Shown here in pieces: positions 22,701 through 30,803 of a stretch of 64,000 nt of DNA. The stretch covers positions 1,031,456 to 1,095,455 of the forward strand of contig JALIZF010001874.1 in the NCBI GenBank assembly GCA_029948255.1. The letters are read 5' to 3'. Each line of letters opens with the position of its first letter. Within the stretch, counting starts at the first letter, position 1. The stretch is from Telmatactis stephensoni (lineage: Eukaryota > Cnidaria > Anthozoa > Actiniaria > Isophelliidae). A program made the position numbers and the translations under genes. The notes under the pieces are model-generated. The model had not been told where the DNA came from. It saw only the letters and a list, made by a program, of their open reading frames with translations, and did no database searches.

Positions 22701-25182
22701 GTACGGGATGATTGCAATGATACGATGATGGTTATTGTTCATTATGTAGCACAAAGTAGGAAGAGAAATACAGTCCATTAATTCAGACAATGTCAGCAAT
22801 GATGGTAATCGCACTATCGTCGTCGTCGTCGTTGTTATTGTTGTCGTTGTTGTCGTTGTTACTGATGATGGTGATGGTAATTGTAGCGGTAATGATGTAG
22901 GGTAGTTTTTGTATTAATGCGAAACGGACCTCGCCGTACGATGACCATAACAGTGAAGTGTTGTGTATAAAACCATTCGAAATCCCTGCCAGAACCGTGC
23001 CGTTTTCACAGTCATATCAAACCTATTTTCTGAATGTTCCAAATTGTTTGCAGTAATAAATTTTGCTGTTGTTATTAATGACATATTCAACGGTGAAAAA
23101 ATTAGCTCAGGCTAACAGATGCTATTTGATTTCCTTGACTGGGTAGTGCTGGTGAAGACTACAAAGCAGACACTGTTCACGATGAAATAACGAATGTGAA
23201 GTGTAACAATTTGGCCAAGGAACTTCTAAGTGATGAGAAAGGTAACGCAGTACTGCTGTATTGCAATATTGCTGTGTATGACACACGTCTGCGCATGCTC
23301 GTAGTTACATCTTCGTCCTATTGTAAATTTATGCAAATTTCGCTTGTACGCTTGCCTTCAACAATGGTTTTCACAAAATGTCAAAACTTAAGGTCAGTTC
23401 TTAAAATTTAGGGCCAGTATTCATATAACGTCTTCATTAATGCAATATCTTTGTCTCACAAAAGTATACAAGAGAAATTTTATGTATACACCGAGAACAC
23501 GAGCATTTCATTTCAAGCTAAAATTCACACATTTATCAAGAAAACATCGTAATATGCACGCATGCGCAGACGTTTTTGTCACATTGTTTGTTTGTTCTTT
23601 TTTCAACTATGTTAGCTAGCTCATTTTTTCGTTTTTTTCTTGTTTTTGTTGGTATTTTTAGTTCTTACATTGCATTTTCTATCCCTTAGGCGCTAAGGCT
23701 TTATCACATGTCTATCATTTCCTCATCGAGAACAAGGTATGGACAACTAGTCTACAGAGACCGTAGAGTACCCCTGAAAGTTGGGGAATCGAGGTGGATG
23801 GGGGAGGGGCAGAGGAATAAGAAATGAATTCCTAGAAAAATCATTTATTTGTTTTCAGTGCAGATAAGGAAGGAAGCAAATTGTGGTTATTAAATTCCCT
23901 TTCATGGCTGTCTGCAGTCCCTGGGCTAAGATTTCGTTATGAAAAACAACAACAACAACAACAAAAAAAACAAACACAGAAACATTAAGAACATTAATAT
24001 AAGATAAAAACCAGACATGTCTTTTCTTAGACGCGAATGTCTCCCTGTAAACGATAAACGACACTTTTAGTTTGAGACGCAACGAAGCATAGAACAGCGC
24101 GGTTCTGAGCTGTTCTTGTCTTATGTGCGTCTTAGGGCAATTAGTGTTGCTTTATACGGAGAATTCGTATCTGACATGTATTTAAATAGCCTGCGATGCA
24201 TGGCTCTTAGGCCGGGAATGGAGGGGAGGGGAGAGGGAAGGGCAGGGAGAAGAAGGAAGGGTGAGCCCTGGGGTAAACCACAGGCTTTCCTCTTCCTTTT
24301 TCTCTTTCCCCTCCCCTTCCCTCCCCTCCCTTCACTTTCCCTTAAGAGTCAAGCTACGGAGGCTAGGATTTAAGTCGCGTCCCGAAGACGCGTCTTTTTT
24401 CGCAATAGTAAATGGTCCTATTACTCCACTGATTTTCCTAAAATATCAAATCAAATCAAATCAGTAGCAAATACTGGCTAATATCTCCAAGACTCATTCA
24501 CACTCGCTACCGCTGCATTCGATATACTTTACATACAACACTCAACTCACATGATGATTTTTGCTGAGGGAGGAAAAACCGGAGAACCCGGAGAAAAACC
24601 CTCGTGACATGGGAGAGAACAACACATCAAACAAACTCTACTCACATGTGGCATCTGCAGGGCTCGAACCAGTGACCCGACCCGTTGGACCACAGTGGTG
24701 AGGGGCGAGTGGCTTAACCACTACGCCAACCATGCCGTGCCATGTTTAATTTTGGAAACTGCGACTTATTGGTTCAGCATTCCTCACCTTATTCACCTAA
24801 CTAGACAAACATATTTTGTTTGTAGGACTGGTTAATGAATTTAATCCTTATTCCCGGTCATATTCTACCTCCTAAACCCTCTTCACATCAACCTCAGTCG
24901 CAGGCTCTTTGCTCATTTAACCCTTTGCAAAAGTACGCCTTTATTGGGGAGCTCGCCTTTGATCAGGCCAAAATCGCCTCGTTTCCATTCGAATGGACTG
25001 CCCTCTTGCAGTCCGACTTGGGTCTTTTACCAAGCGCCGTGAGGAGACTGGTGTGCAATCGATTTGAGATGCAGAAAGGGGCATACCTTGAGGAGGGAGA
25101 GAAAGAACTTGTTGCGAAAATTAAAGCTCTTTATGGAATCAAAAGTGATAACGTGGAAGAAGACCAAGAACAAGAAGCTTGA
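4195..25182 (+). CDS. KIAA0825: KIAA0825-like protein (DUF4495 family), 23 exons
   Basis: Exons read by eye: 4195-4325, 6047-6224, 6904-7672, 8065-8199, 8855-9061, 9600-9647, 11436-11569, 12692-12810, 14008-14158, 14285-14620, 14762-14898, 16146-16236, 17387-17438, 18124-18354, 18847-18899, 19000-19136, 19418-19525, 20238-20284, 20837-20987, 22303-22411, 23147-23241, 23690-23736, 24826-25182 (TGA). They total about 1,274 codons, close to the roughly 1,275 residues I recall for the human protein. Recognisable segments are WDRIRFKIKS and IQSLLFLYP (exon 3) and FAIQMWNFHIQALQHDLWKL then QSDVTAILLC (exon 10). It is predicted soluble and mainly helical, with no signal peptide or transmembrane segment. 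The human gene is linked to postaxial polydactyly; its biochemical role is unknown. Phases agree at all junctions except exon 16/17, which is off by one base. The exon 14 donor (GTGATA) is weak and was chosen because it keeps frame. The start is the first ATG of exon 1. Confidence 0.85.
4924..5385. mobile_element. intronic repeat built of 'CTCTAAAG-TGGACAC' motifs
   Basis: Variants of CCCTCTAAGGTGGACAC and CTCTAAAGTGGACAC recur at about 4955, 5030-5065 and 5300-5360, in both orientations. The ends AGTAAACT and AGTTTACT are inverted. It lies in intron 1 of the KIAA0825-like gene. It looks like a non-autonomous DNA element with subterminal repeats. Confidence 0.5.
5730..6010 (-). mobile_element. 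tRNA-derived SINE, family B, partial
   Basis: Read on the minus strand, a degenerate tRNA-like head (GGTTCAATTCCTGGACCAC as B box) is followed by a body with GGGTTTTTCTC and GGTTTTTCTCCCTCAG. The body matches the longer copy at 24447-24740. It sits just upstream of exon 2 of the KIAA0825-like gene. Confidence 0.6.
7728..7800. repeat. dispersed 'TATAGCGCC ... GGCGCTTTACAA' repeat
   Basis: A short inverted motif, TATAGCGCCTTTTCC followed by AAAGGCGCTTTACAAAC, of a type seen repeatedly in invertebrate genomes. A related copy is at 42708-42775. It lies in the intron after exon 3. Confidence 0.55.
9300..9545. repeat. (CCTT/CCCT)n low-complexity tract
   Basis: A 245-bp imperfect tetranucleotide tract rich in CTTC, CCTT and CCCT, just upstream of exon 6 of the KIAA0825-like gene. 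It generates several Pro/Ser/Leu-rich ORFs that are not genes. Confidence 0.95.
10870..11390. mobile_element. composite intronic MITE with ACAGT-GGAACCCC ends
   Basis: The left end ACAGTGGAACCCCATGTTAA is partly inverted at the right end (GGAGTTTTACTGT). Near each end are similar inner motifs (TACGGCCACCCTGCTATTATGG and ACAGCCACCCCATTATTATG). Inside, it carries ACGCGCGCTCTGATTGG twice and a nested near-perfect palindrome at 11109-11289. There is no ORF. Confidence 0.6.
11109..11289. mobile_element. palindromic foldback element (about 180 bp)
   Basis: The left arm, from ATAGATTCCATTTTTCCGTG through GTGGTGAGAACAA, is repeated inverted on the right, ending CACGGAAAAATGGAATCTAT. The centre is GACTTCGTCTCGTGGCG, itself partly self-complementary. 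Only a few mismatches are visible, so it is probably young. Confidence 0.8.
11974..12145. mobile_element. foldback element of the 'CGTATGAGTG(T/G)GAAA' family
   Basis: Arms AGAGCGGTTTTCGTATGAGT and the exact inverse ACTCATACGAAAACCGCTCT flank a loop holding four GTTACG hexamers (about 12027-12055) and ACGGTCACGGTACGG. Related copies are at 20530-20765, 22920-23030, 39154-39285 and 39308-39437. Confidence 0.8.
13036..13216 (-). mobile_element. tRNA-derived SINE
   Basis: On the minus strand a tRNA-like head shows an A box (TGGCACAATTGGTTAGTGCA) and a B box (GGTCCAGAGTTCGATCC), followed by a non-tRNA body. The tRNA fold is not intact enough and there is a trailing body, so I call it a SINE and not a tRNA gene. 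Confidence 0.65.
13740..13930. repeat. imperfect (GAAT/GAAC)n minisatellite
   Basis: Degenerate tetranucleotide repeats of GAAT, GAAC and AATG over about 190 bp, just before exon 9 of the KIAA0825-like gene. Confidence 0.8.
14173..14237. repeat. (CTGA)n(CGGA)n microsatellite
   Basis: Six CTGA units pass directly into about nine CGGA units in the short intron between exons 9 and 10. A junction of two related tetranucleotides suggests one arose from the other by mutation and spread. Confidence 0.95.
15065..15130 (-). mobile_element. SINE fragment, family D (3' part)
   Basis: The segment reading GGTAGCTCATCACCCTTCCT, followed by GTGCTGAATTACGAAGGG, is the inverse of the 3' part of the SINE at 57790-58055. 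Confidence 0.55.
15290..15418. repeat. A-rich (CAA/AAC)n low-complexity tract
   Basis: Poly-A, CAAA and CAA repeats over about 125 bp in intron 11, following a C-run at about 15290. It may be the tail of an old retroposon. Confidence 0.85.
15517..15728. mobile_element. palindromic foldback element
   Basis: Arms from TAAGGCCAA to TTGGCCTTA enclose long complementary segments. GCTTTCATCTTGTCGCATGC on the left is mirrored by GCATGCGACAAGATGAAAGC on the right. It lies in intron 11 of the KIAA0825-like gene. Confidence 0.85.
15832..16098. mobile_element. palindromic foldback element next to exon 12
   Basis: Ends AATTACCATAGCTGGAAAGA and TCTTTCCAGCTATGGTAATT are exact inverses. The centre, CTGGTAGGCAAGAGATGCCTACCAG, is itself a hairpin (written here only as its stem CTGGTAGGCA and loop AGAGA). 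It ends 47 bp before the acceptor of exon 12 at 16146. Confidence 0.85.
16329..16695 (+). mobile_element. tRNA-derived SINE, family A, near full length
   Basis: The head has an A box (TTGGCTCAGTTGGTTGAGCG) and a B-box-like GGGGTTCGCTTCCCC. The body contains TTTGTAATTACATCTGCAAA and GGATAAGGATGTTAAACCG, and a short AAATAAATAAA tail ends it. The central GGATAAGG-GTTAAACCG block resembles a conserved core found in SINEs of many metazoans (from memory). A second copy lies at 27628-27817. Confidence 0.75.
16880..17147. mobile_element. palindromic foldback element with a GCGCGC core
   Basis: The left arm GAGCGAAACTCAGTATTGAT, GTCTGTGCGATGTTCGTGGC is mirrored on the right (GCCACGAACATCGCACAGAC, ATCAATACTGAGTTTCGCTC). 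Inner arms CGCGCGCAAGGTTCT and AGAACCTTGCGCGCG continue the fold. It lies in intron 12. Confidence 0.85.
17193..17240 (+). mobile_element. SINE head fragment (A-box-like)
   Basis: CAGCGGCTCAGTTGGTTGAG matches the A-box region of SINE family A at 16329. No clear body follows. Confidence 0.4.
17452..17712. repeat. two-copy direct tandem repeat (unit about 133 bp)
   Basis: TTTTATCAGACACGCCCTTC through GGGGGCGAGTACCACCCTT occurs at about 17457-17571 and again at about 17588-17711, nearly identical apart from a 4-bp indel (AATCATCC against AAT). It lies just after exon 13 and appears recent. Confidence 0.9.
18512..18680. mobile_element. MITE family 'AAGCCCGCCGCACACG', copy 1
   Basis: The left end TAAGCCCGCCGCACACGTTG runs into AGAAACTGTGTGAGGAAACT. 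The right end is AGTTTCTCAACGTGTTCGGC then AGGCTTA. The interior holds GATGCAACGTCTGCGGC, shared with the copies at 21878 and 55566. Confidence 0.85.
19640..20000. mobile_element. palindromic element rich in GGCCGGACGGG
   Basis: The core palindrome at about 19661-19778 has the arms CTTATTGACTGAGTGGGAGG, GCCGGACGGGAAAATATTTG and their exact inverses. Three further GCCGGACGG or CCGTCCGGCC motifs follow to about 19945, and CATATGATAATATT lies near the end. It lies in intron 17. Confidence 0.75.
20530..20765. mobile_element. 'CGTAACCGTGC' tandem array within a foldback-family remnant
   Basis: From about 20597 to 20735 an 11-12 bp unit near CGTAACCGTGC repeats about 11 times with substitutions. 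It is followed by TTTTCACAGTCGTACGATAA, which resembles the inverted end of the elements at 39308 and 11974. It lies in intron 18. Confidence 0.7.
21618..21758. mobile_element. foldback element 'CCATTTAGTGGAACCAACCGGCC', copy A
   Basis: Ends GGGTGTTTTCCATTTAGTG and the inverse CACTAAATGGAAAACACCC enclose AACCGGCCAGAACGGCC and its inverse. It is about 140 bp in intron 19, and closely matches 34425-34580. Confidence 0.9.
21785..21872 (-). mobile_element. tRNA-derived SINE fragment, family C
   Basis: On the minus strand CCGAAGGTCGTCGGTTCAAA then CCACGCTGAGAGCACGG gives a B-box region. The same sequence is better preserved at 52945-53010. Confidence 0.55.
21878..22076. mobile_element. MITE family 'AAGCCCGCCGCACACG', copy 2
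   Basis: Terminal inverted repeats AAGCCCGCCGCACACGTTGA and the inverse TCAACGTGTGCGGCGGGCTT are perfect over 20 bases. Subterminal GAAACTGCCACGCGAGGCAC is mirrored by GTGCCTCGCGTGGCAGTTTC. This is the best-preserved copy. Confidence 0.92.
22495..22705. repeat. (GTG/GTT)n low-complexity tract
   Basis: About 210 bp of GTGGTG and GTTGTG variants in intron 20. It gives Val/Gly-rich and Thr/His-rich artefact ORFs. Confidence 0.95.
22920..23030. mobile_element. remnant of the 'TTTTCACAGTCATA' foldback family
   Basis: GCCGTACGATGACCATAACA near the left and AACCGTGCCGTTTTCACAGT then CATAT at the right match the ends and loop motifs of the elements at 11974, 20530 and 39308. Confidence 0.5.
24447..24740 (-). 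mobile_element. tRNA-derived SINE, family B, near full length
   Basis: On the minus strand a head with A box GGTTGGCGTAGTGGTTAAGC and B box GGTTCGAGCCCTGC is followed by a body with TTTTTCTCCGGGTTCTCCGG. It ends in a (TTTGA)n tail at 24447-24466. It lies in the last intron of the KIAA0825-like gene. A related partial copy is at 5730-6010. Confidence 0.8.
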
Positions 25183-25309
25183 ACATCCGGCCACTTCCGG
25201 AACACTCGTCACGTGATTCATCAACATATTCATCCTTGTCTTCATGTCGGAATCTGCTCAGGCGCGTGTGATGATTTTCTGCGAAAGAATTACAACTCTA
25301 CACAGCTAC

Positions 25310-25400
25310 AGTAAAACCCCGTTATTACGGCTACCTTTGGCCAGATCAAGCTGTATTAATGGGGTTGGTCGTTATTTAGGGTTGGCGTAATATTAGGTGA
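25310..25400. mobile_element. fragment of a 'CAGTAAAACCCCGTTATTACGG' MITE
   Basis: ACAGTAAAACCCCGTTATTA then CGGC resembles the terminal sequence of the composite element at 10870-11390. No matching right end was found. Confidence 0.45.
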
Positions 25401-25449
25401 TCTTTCGCCGGGCCACGGCCGTAATAGTGGGTTTCATGTTTAAAGAGTT

Positions 25450-25530
25450 GAAACAAACAAACAAACAAACAAACAAACAAACAAAAAAAAACAACCAACC
25501 AAACAAACAAAAACAACAACAACAACAACC

Positions 25531-25572
<42 letters not shown>

Positions 25573-25595
25573 ACAAACAACAACAACAAAACCAA
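25450..25595. repeat. (CAAA)n and (CAA)n microsatellite
   Basis: Long CAAA and CAA runs. The poly-Gln/Asn and poly-Val ORFs on the two strands are artefacts of this tract. Confidence 0.95.
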
Positions 25596-26219
25596 AAAAA
25601 GGCAGAAAATAAAGTACAGTATTCTGGCCTTAGGTAGAAAATGCCGTCTAAAACGAATTCTTTTGTCGTGGTTTGTAACAGCAAATAATATACCAGTCCG
25701 CAGCAGATTTTAGGAAACAGACTACCATAGTTGACTTGCCGACATATTATTTGAAGGCTCATAATTAAGTGTTAAACGATTTCATCAACTTTTATTTGTG
25801 AATCAGCAGATCTTTGAATTGATTGGCTGCTTCAGAAAAAAGTTTTTTTCGTTTGATCAAGCAAAGTGTTTTTGGAAAGGTTTGTCATGTCGACCTTCGA
25901 GTAATCCCTCACATTTTCGTCCTCCAAGATGATCTCTATTAGGAAAGCTTTTATGTATTTATTAAAATAACAAAGATACTTAAGAATATTTAAATATTTA
26001 TTGACATAAACTATAAAGTATAATTTATTAGATTAGAAGAGTGCATTATTAATTTTAGTATCTTATTATTCTATATAAAATATAATAACAATAAAGAAAC
26101 AAGTATAACTAATTTTCAATTTTATTTTCAAATTCATGTGCATGTTTTGCCACAATCGTGGTATCGACTTGTATTCATGGCCACTCTCGTCCCCGAAGCG
26201 GTTGTTCTTACTGCGCATG

Positions 26220-26440
26220 CTCGATGAAATATCTATCTCCTCCCTCTTCTCCTTCTACTTTTCCTTCTCCTCCTCCTCTTACACTTTGTTCTCTTCTTAT
26301 TCTTCCTGTTTCTGCTTTTCTTCCTTTTCTTTCTCCTTTTTCCCTTTCTCCTTCTCCTCTTCTGCCTCATCTGCCTCGTTTTTCCTCTGATTCTTCTTCA
26401 TTTTTTCCTCTAATTCTTCTTCATTTTCTCCTTCCAACTG
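26220..26440. repeat. pyrimidine-rich (CTT/CTC)n tract
   Basis: About 220 bp of nearly pure C/T with CTTCTC and CTCCTC variants. The overlapping Ser/Phe-rich and Glu/Lys-rich ORFs are not supported as genes. Confidence 0.9.
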
Positions 26441-27246
26441 CACATTATTCACGCAATTGTTTGTTAGTTCACCCAATGTTCTATTGATCCAAATATCGTT
26501 ACTTTTTTGTTGACAAAGTAAAAGGTGCACTAAAGCAAAGTGGATGTGTAAAATCGATAGATAAAAATAATTGTAAAAAAAAAAGCTGAAGCAACTTGTT
26601 TTCTTGTCATCTATAACACGAAACTCCGGCTATAAACTATATTTCTGATGTTCAGCCTGTCCACCAACGCATGAACAAACAAGCGACTTGTATGACAGGA
26701 AGAAATAGTTTGTATTTGTACAGTTGTACGACAGTAAGTAGAACATGACGGTCGGAGCCAAATATGGCGATAAAGTATTCGATGAAATAATTAAAATACC
26801 ATGGTGAATATGAAAACACCATAGAGGCAGTTCAATTCTTGAGTGGGTGGTGGATTAGTTGGCAGAACAACCCTTTTTCCCACGGGTGAAAATTATTATA
26901 GACAGTGGAAAAAGTAGGACTCGGATAGGGTATCCGTTGTCGGTAGCAACGAATTGAAATTACAGCCATTTGGTTGTCGAGGTCATTAATTTTGTTTGTA
27001 GTCATTCATCTGTACGTTCGTTTTTGCGTCAATTGATGAACCCCATCCAGAAGTCTCCGCATTCACCCTCCCTTTCGCTTGATACACTCAGTGGCCACAC
27101 TGGAAGGAAGTCATTGCATGTGGAAGTTATTTAATATAAAGCTTTTACTTTTTATAAAATGCAAGTTTTTGACTTTTCAACTTGATTATGTGTTGCTATG
27201 TTGTGTTATGATGTGTCAACTACCGCGTTAAATCTTATGGCCATAG

Positions 27247-27440
27247 ATCCTCTCAGTTTCTGCAGCTGAACTCTGGAACAGTCTTCCTTTATCCACAAGA
27301 ACTACTTCTTTCAAGTCCAAACTAAAGACGTTCTTGTTTCAGTCCACCTTTTCTTCTAAAGAGTTTTTTTTATCTTAGTCCATATGCGCCTAGAGCAGAT
27401 CAGTTTTAAGATTTATTTTTATCCACTTAACTGATCTTCG
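27247..27440 (+). mobile_element. LINE 3' end fragment (C-terminus of a reverse transcriptase ORF)
   Basis: Frame 27247-27384 reads SVSAAELWNSLPLSTRTTSF then KSKLKTFLF and ends in TAG. This is the 'LWNSLP ... FK..LKT.LF' C-terminus typical of non-LTR retrotransposon polyproteins. A short 3' UTR with GCGCCTAGAGCAGATCAG follows. It is 5'-truncated, as is usual for LINEs. Confidence 0.8.
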
Positions 27441-27627
27441 ACAAATATAACAGCTTCACTGCAAACTTAATTTCAACACATATTTCATGATTTGTCTGGC
27501 CTGGGCAGGCGGCATACAATAGGACACGAGGTCTTTATTCTGGTATAACACCTTTTAGGTACATAAGTCAGACCACACATCCTGGAACCTCCCTATACTC
27601 TTCTTGAATAGTGGTTATATTTTTTAC

Positions 27628-27817
27628 GGCACTCCAAGCAGGGTTTATTTGTGGTGTGGAGAGACCGGACATACGGTTTAACGTCCTTATCCAAGGAGAC
27701 GTGAAATTTTAACCATTTGCAGATGTAATTACAAAAGCAGCACTTAGTGAATTATTTAAAGCCCTGAGTGTTGGTCCGGCCAGGAATTGAATCCCAAATG
27801 CAACCTCCAACCGGACG
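27628..27817 (-). mobile_element. tRNA-derived SINE, family A, second copy
   Basis: The inverse strand shares TTTGTAATTACATCTGCAAA and GGATAAGGACGTTAAACCGT with the copy at 16329-16695. The head (GTCCGGTTGGAGGTTGCATT) is more diverged. Confidence 0.75.
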
Positions 27818-28399
27818 CCAGTTTTTATCGACTGAATCTATCTATGATATCATTCAATTCTATTCCGTTAACACTACCTTTATATGTTATTAAATCATAA
27901 CAACACCATAAAGGTAATGGCTTTAAAAAATGTCAAAAGATAGCCCACTGCTGCAAATATCACAACAGATCCATCAAAATATTGATTTTACCCATTTAAA
28001 GAGAGTGTTTCTGTGCAGTTTTTATAGACTGAATTTACATCCATCTGTATATTGGGATTATGATAAGTCCATCTATAACAACGACAGCAAAGGACTCAAA
28101 CGTGTAGGAAATGTAATTTAGGAAAACAGTTTCTATTGGACGAAATGATATCTGATAACACATCATTTAAGACGCTATTGATTAGAAGAATGGTGCAAAT
28201 TACTTTTGAGCATTTAATACTAGTTAAATTTTAGTTGTAGAAGATTTGTAGATAAACCTGAAACGATTTGTTGGTATGGAAAAGAGATTTTAAGAGAGCA
28301 TCTCGGAAATTTGACATATCTTATGCTCACATTTAAAGATAGTTTGTATTTCGTCCAAAAGAGCATCATTTTTGACAGATTTTTGATGATCAGATACGA

Positions 28400-28690
28400 A
28401 TGTGTAAACAAAGGCTTGCATCTTTTATTCACTTGCTTATTGTATTATTTTCAATGCTTTGGCTAACACCTGTTCAGTTTATCCTCGATTTTACTAAGCC
28501 GATATTTGGGAAACTGAGAAGAAGGTACAAAAGCAAACGTCATTCCAAGCAAAACCCAACGGAAACTGACAAAGTTAATAAAGCTGTTTCAACTCCAGAT
28601 CAGTTATCTACAGAACACTCAAATTATCCAAGTTGGCATTTGTTTCAAAGATTCAAAGAAGTAAACTACAAAAGCCAAACTTCAACTTAA
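28400..28690 (+). CDS. small hypothetical protein with one hydrophobic segment
   Basis: A 96-residue ORF starting MCKQRLASFIHLLIVLFSML, so residues 8-30 are hydrophobic and could be a membrane anchor or signal sequence. A basic stretch (KLRRRYKSKRHSKQ) and a Thr/Ser-rich tail follow. I do not recognise a family. After its TAA stop the frame continues open as ANPTETQVVKAVPTAGDKSK, which repeats the in-ORF segment NPTETDKVNKAVSTPDQ. The coding unit therefore seems to have been duplicated and then cut by the stop. It lies 133 bp upstream of a GPCR ORF on the same strand. It could instead be a decayed exon or a chance ORF. Confidence 0.35.
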   Translation: MCKQRLASFIHLLIVLFSMLWLTPVQFILDFTKPIFGKLRRRYKSKRHSKQNPTETDKVNKAVSTPDQLSTEHSNYPSWHLFQRFKEVNYKSQTST

Positions 28691-28823
28691 GCAAACCCAA
28701 CAGAGACGCAAGTTGTTAAAGCTGTTCCAACTGCTGGCGACAAATCTAAAGAACAACTCAAGATTTTTATCCAAACCGAACAAACACTGAATTCAACTGG
28801 AACTTCAAGAAATCATCGAATAT

Positions 28824-29807
28824 ATGAAAATGACCGTGAATAATTCGGAAAGTTTTTCGTACTCCAATGCGTGTAACTCTCGATCTTTGCCCGTTTTAAT
28901 GAACTTTGAACGTACCGAAGTTGTGTACTGGTCCAACGTTATCACTTGTGTTCTGAATGCGATATCGTCCGTTACAGCGGTTGCTGGAAACGCTCTTGTC
29001 TTGATTGCAGTACTTTCATCTTCCATGAGAAAACAAAAGTGTAACATGATTCTTTGCTCACTTGCAATGGCAGATCTCCTGGTAGGATTGCTCGTGCAGC
29101 CCTCGTATGTCATTTACAAGGTAGCCGAAATTTACCAACGATGGGATACTGTGTGTTATGTTAAAATAATCCATGTTTGTATTGGGTTTGCTACTACTGG
29201 GGTGTCCCTTATGAGTCTCATGGCCATTGCGGTGGAGAGGTTGTTAGCCGTACAGTTACATCTTCGCTACAATGAACTCGTAACAACCAACCGTGTGCGT
29301 TTAGTTATAGTAATACTCTGGGTAATCTCAATCCTGAACAGCGCGCTGGGATTCGTCAAAAAAGACGTCTTCCAAGCTATTGTTTTTATTATGGAAATCC
29401 TCAGCGTAGTCATAGCTTCTCTGGCTTATCACAGAGTCTATAAAATTGTCCAACGACATCGTAAAGCCATTGGAACACACATCTCGACCCAAAATCCCGA
29501 AAACCGCCTGGATGTTGAAAAATACCAAAAATCTACCATGACAATGTTTTTGGTCTTCATGACGTCGTTGTTATGTTATTTGCCTTTTTCGGTTTACATC
29601 GCTTTACAGGCTGTTTATGGGTTTACACCGATGGTCAAATCACTGGCTAATATTGCTACTACAATAATTTGTATAACCAGTTCATGTAATCCATGTATCT
29701 ATTGTTTTAGAATACAGGAGATTCGTTCATCGGTTTTAGGATTACTGCGTTTTCGTTCAAGGAGAAGCGTTCATGTATCATCGAGAATCGGTACGCCAAA
29801 AGTATGA
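28824..29807 (+). CDS. class A (rhodopsin-family) GPCR, single exon
   Basis: A 327-residue seven-transmembrane receptor at the plasma membrane. Visible landmarks: an N-terminal NNS glycosylation site, TM1 AGNALVLIAV, TM2 SLAMADLLVGLLVQPSYVI, a cysteine at the top of TM3 (WDTVCYVKI), and AVERLLAVQLHLRY in place of the DRY motif. TM6 is SLLCYLPFSVY (CxxP instead of CWxP) and TM7 is SCNPCIYCFR for NPxxY. The C-tail is short and basic. Length is normal for a compact class A receptor. Ligand and G-protein are unknown; lineage-expanded orphan receptors of this type are common in cnidarians. ATG 28824 or the second ATG two codons later may initiate. It is unrelated in detail to the two minus-strand GPCRs at 51367 and 59318. 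Confidence 0.92.
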   Translation: MKMTVNNSESFSYSNACNSRSLPVLMNFERTEVVYWSNVITCVLNAISSVTAVAGNALVLIAVLSSSMRKQKCNMILCSLAMADLLVGLLVQPSYVIYKVAEIYQRWDTVCYVKIIHVCIGFATTGVSLMSLMAIAVERLLAVQLHLRYNELVTTNRVRLVIVILWVISILNSALGFVKKDVFQAIVFIMEILSVVIASLAYHRVYKIVQRHRKAIGTHISTQNPENRLDVEKYQKSTMTMFLVFMTSLLCYLPFSVYIALQAVYGFTPMVKSLANIATTIICITSSCNPCIYCFRIQEIRSSVLGLLRFRSRRSVHVSSRIGTPKV

Positions 29808-30803
29808 ATTCTCTGTACATGTCTGTTAGAACTTTTTCAACAAAAGGTCCCAAACTTATGAAAATAGGTGTTTGAGTCTTGTTCTTCCAAACACAATAAC
29901 TTTTTTCTAATTAAATGTACCTTACTGGTAACAATAGCTACTTGGTAATAGTCAAGTTTAATTCCATTTGGTAGAGGCCAAAGGCATACAAACAAAGGAC
30001 CAAACGAACGACTAAATAAACCAACAAACCAACAAACGAACGAACAAACAAACAAATAAGGGAGCAAGCAAACAAACAGACAGAAGCTCTACAAAACATC
30101 TTTAAAGTCTTTAATATATTCTGATATACCAAGAATTACTTTGTTTCACATATTCTTACTTATCAATCACTTAATTACCATCGACAAAAAGCAATAAACT
30201 CGAATTTTAATTAGTAATCCCTGATTAAGGCTTACAGAACGAACCCAAGTATTTGGAAACTTACGAGCCAACTTAAATGTAGAGATAGTACGTTTTACCC
30301 GTTTTTCACTGTCATGAACACTGATTGCAGATCACTCATGTTGTCACAATGCTGGATGTCCTTTAAATTAATTTCTGGACATTTACTTTACATTTGCCAA
30401 AATTTTAATAACGTTTTTAAGATTAAAGTTTACTTACTTCTATAGAAACAGTAGTAGAATAGAAAAAATGCCACCACTAGATCATTAAATATTGATTCGT
30501 TAATTCTAATTCTATTGGTAGATACTGTGGCAAAATGTACCACGCGTGCATGCCTCCCCAGTCCTCCTCAATGTTTAAAATTTAGGTTAAGGATTTTGTA
30601 ATATATTCTATTGCCTGTCTTTTTCTCCCAGCACTTTTCTGTTTTCTCCTGTGTTCAAAATTAAGCTCAAAGATATGATATGGGAAAATCTAAAGAAAAA
30701 TATTCTAAAAATATTACTTGCATGGGATTCCTGTGATCAATTAAGACGCGGACGCGCCTAAACTCGCGTATGCACAGTCGTTTGCCGTTGTGTCCTGCTG
30801 ATA
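29808..30803. other. intergenic region between the GPCR and the TRAF gene
   Basis: The genes are convergent across this 1-kb gap. An ACAAACGAACG-type imperfect repeat occupies about 29990-30085. AATAAA at about 30192 could serve the GPCR transcript. Nothing else is recognised. Confidence 0.6.

Larger units (their letters stand above)
25183..28399. other. intergenic region, repeats only
   Basis: This stretch lies between the stop codon of the KIAA0825-like gene and the small ORF at 28400. It holds a CAAA/CAA tract, a pyrimidine-rich tract, a LINE 3' fragment and a SINE, listed separately. AATAAA occurs at about 25609 as a possible polyadenylation signal. I see no coding frame with protein-like composition. 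Confidence 0.6.

Noticed and set aside
22409..22717. Thr/His-rich and Val/Gly-rich ORFs
   Set aside because: Products of a GTG-rich tract.
26136..26530. Ser/Phe-rich and Glu/Lys-rich ORFs
   Set aside because: Products of a pyrimidine-rich tract on its two strands.
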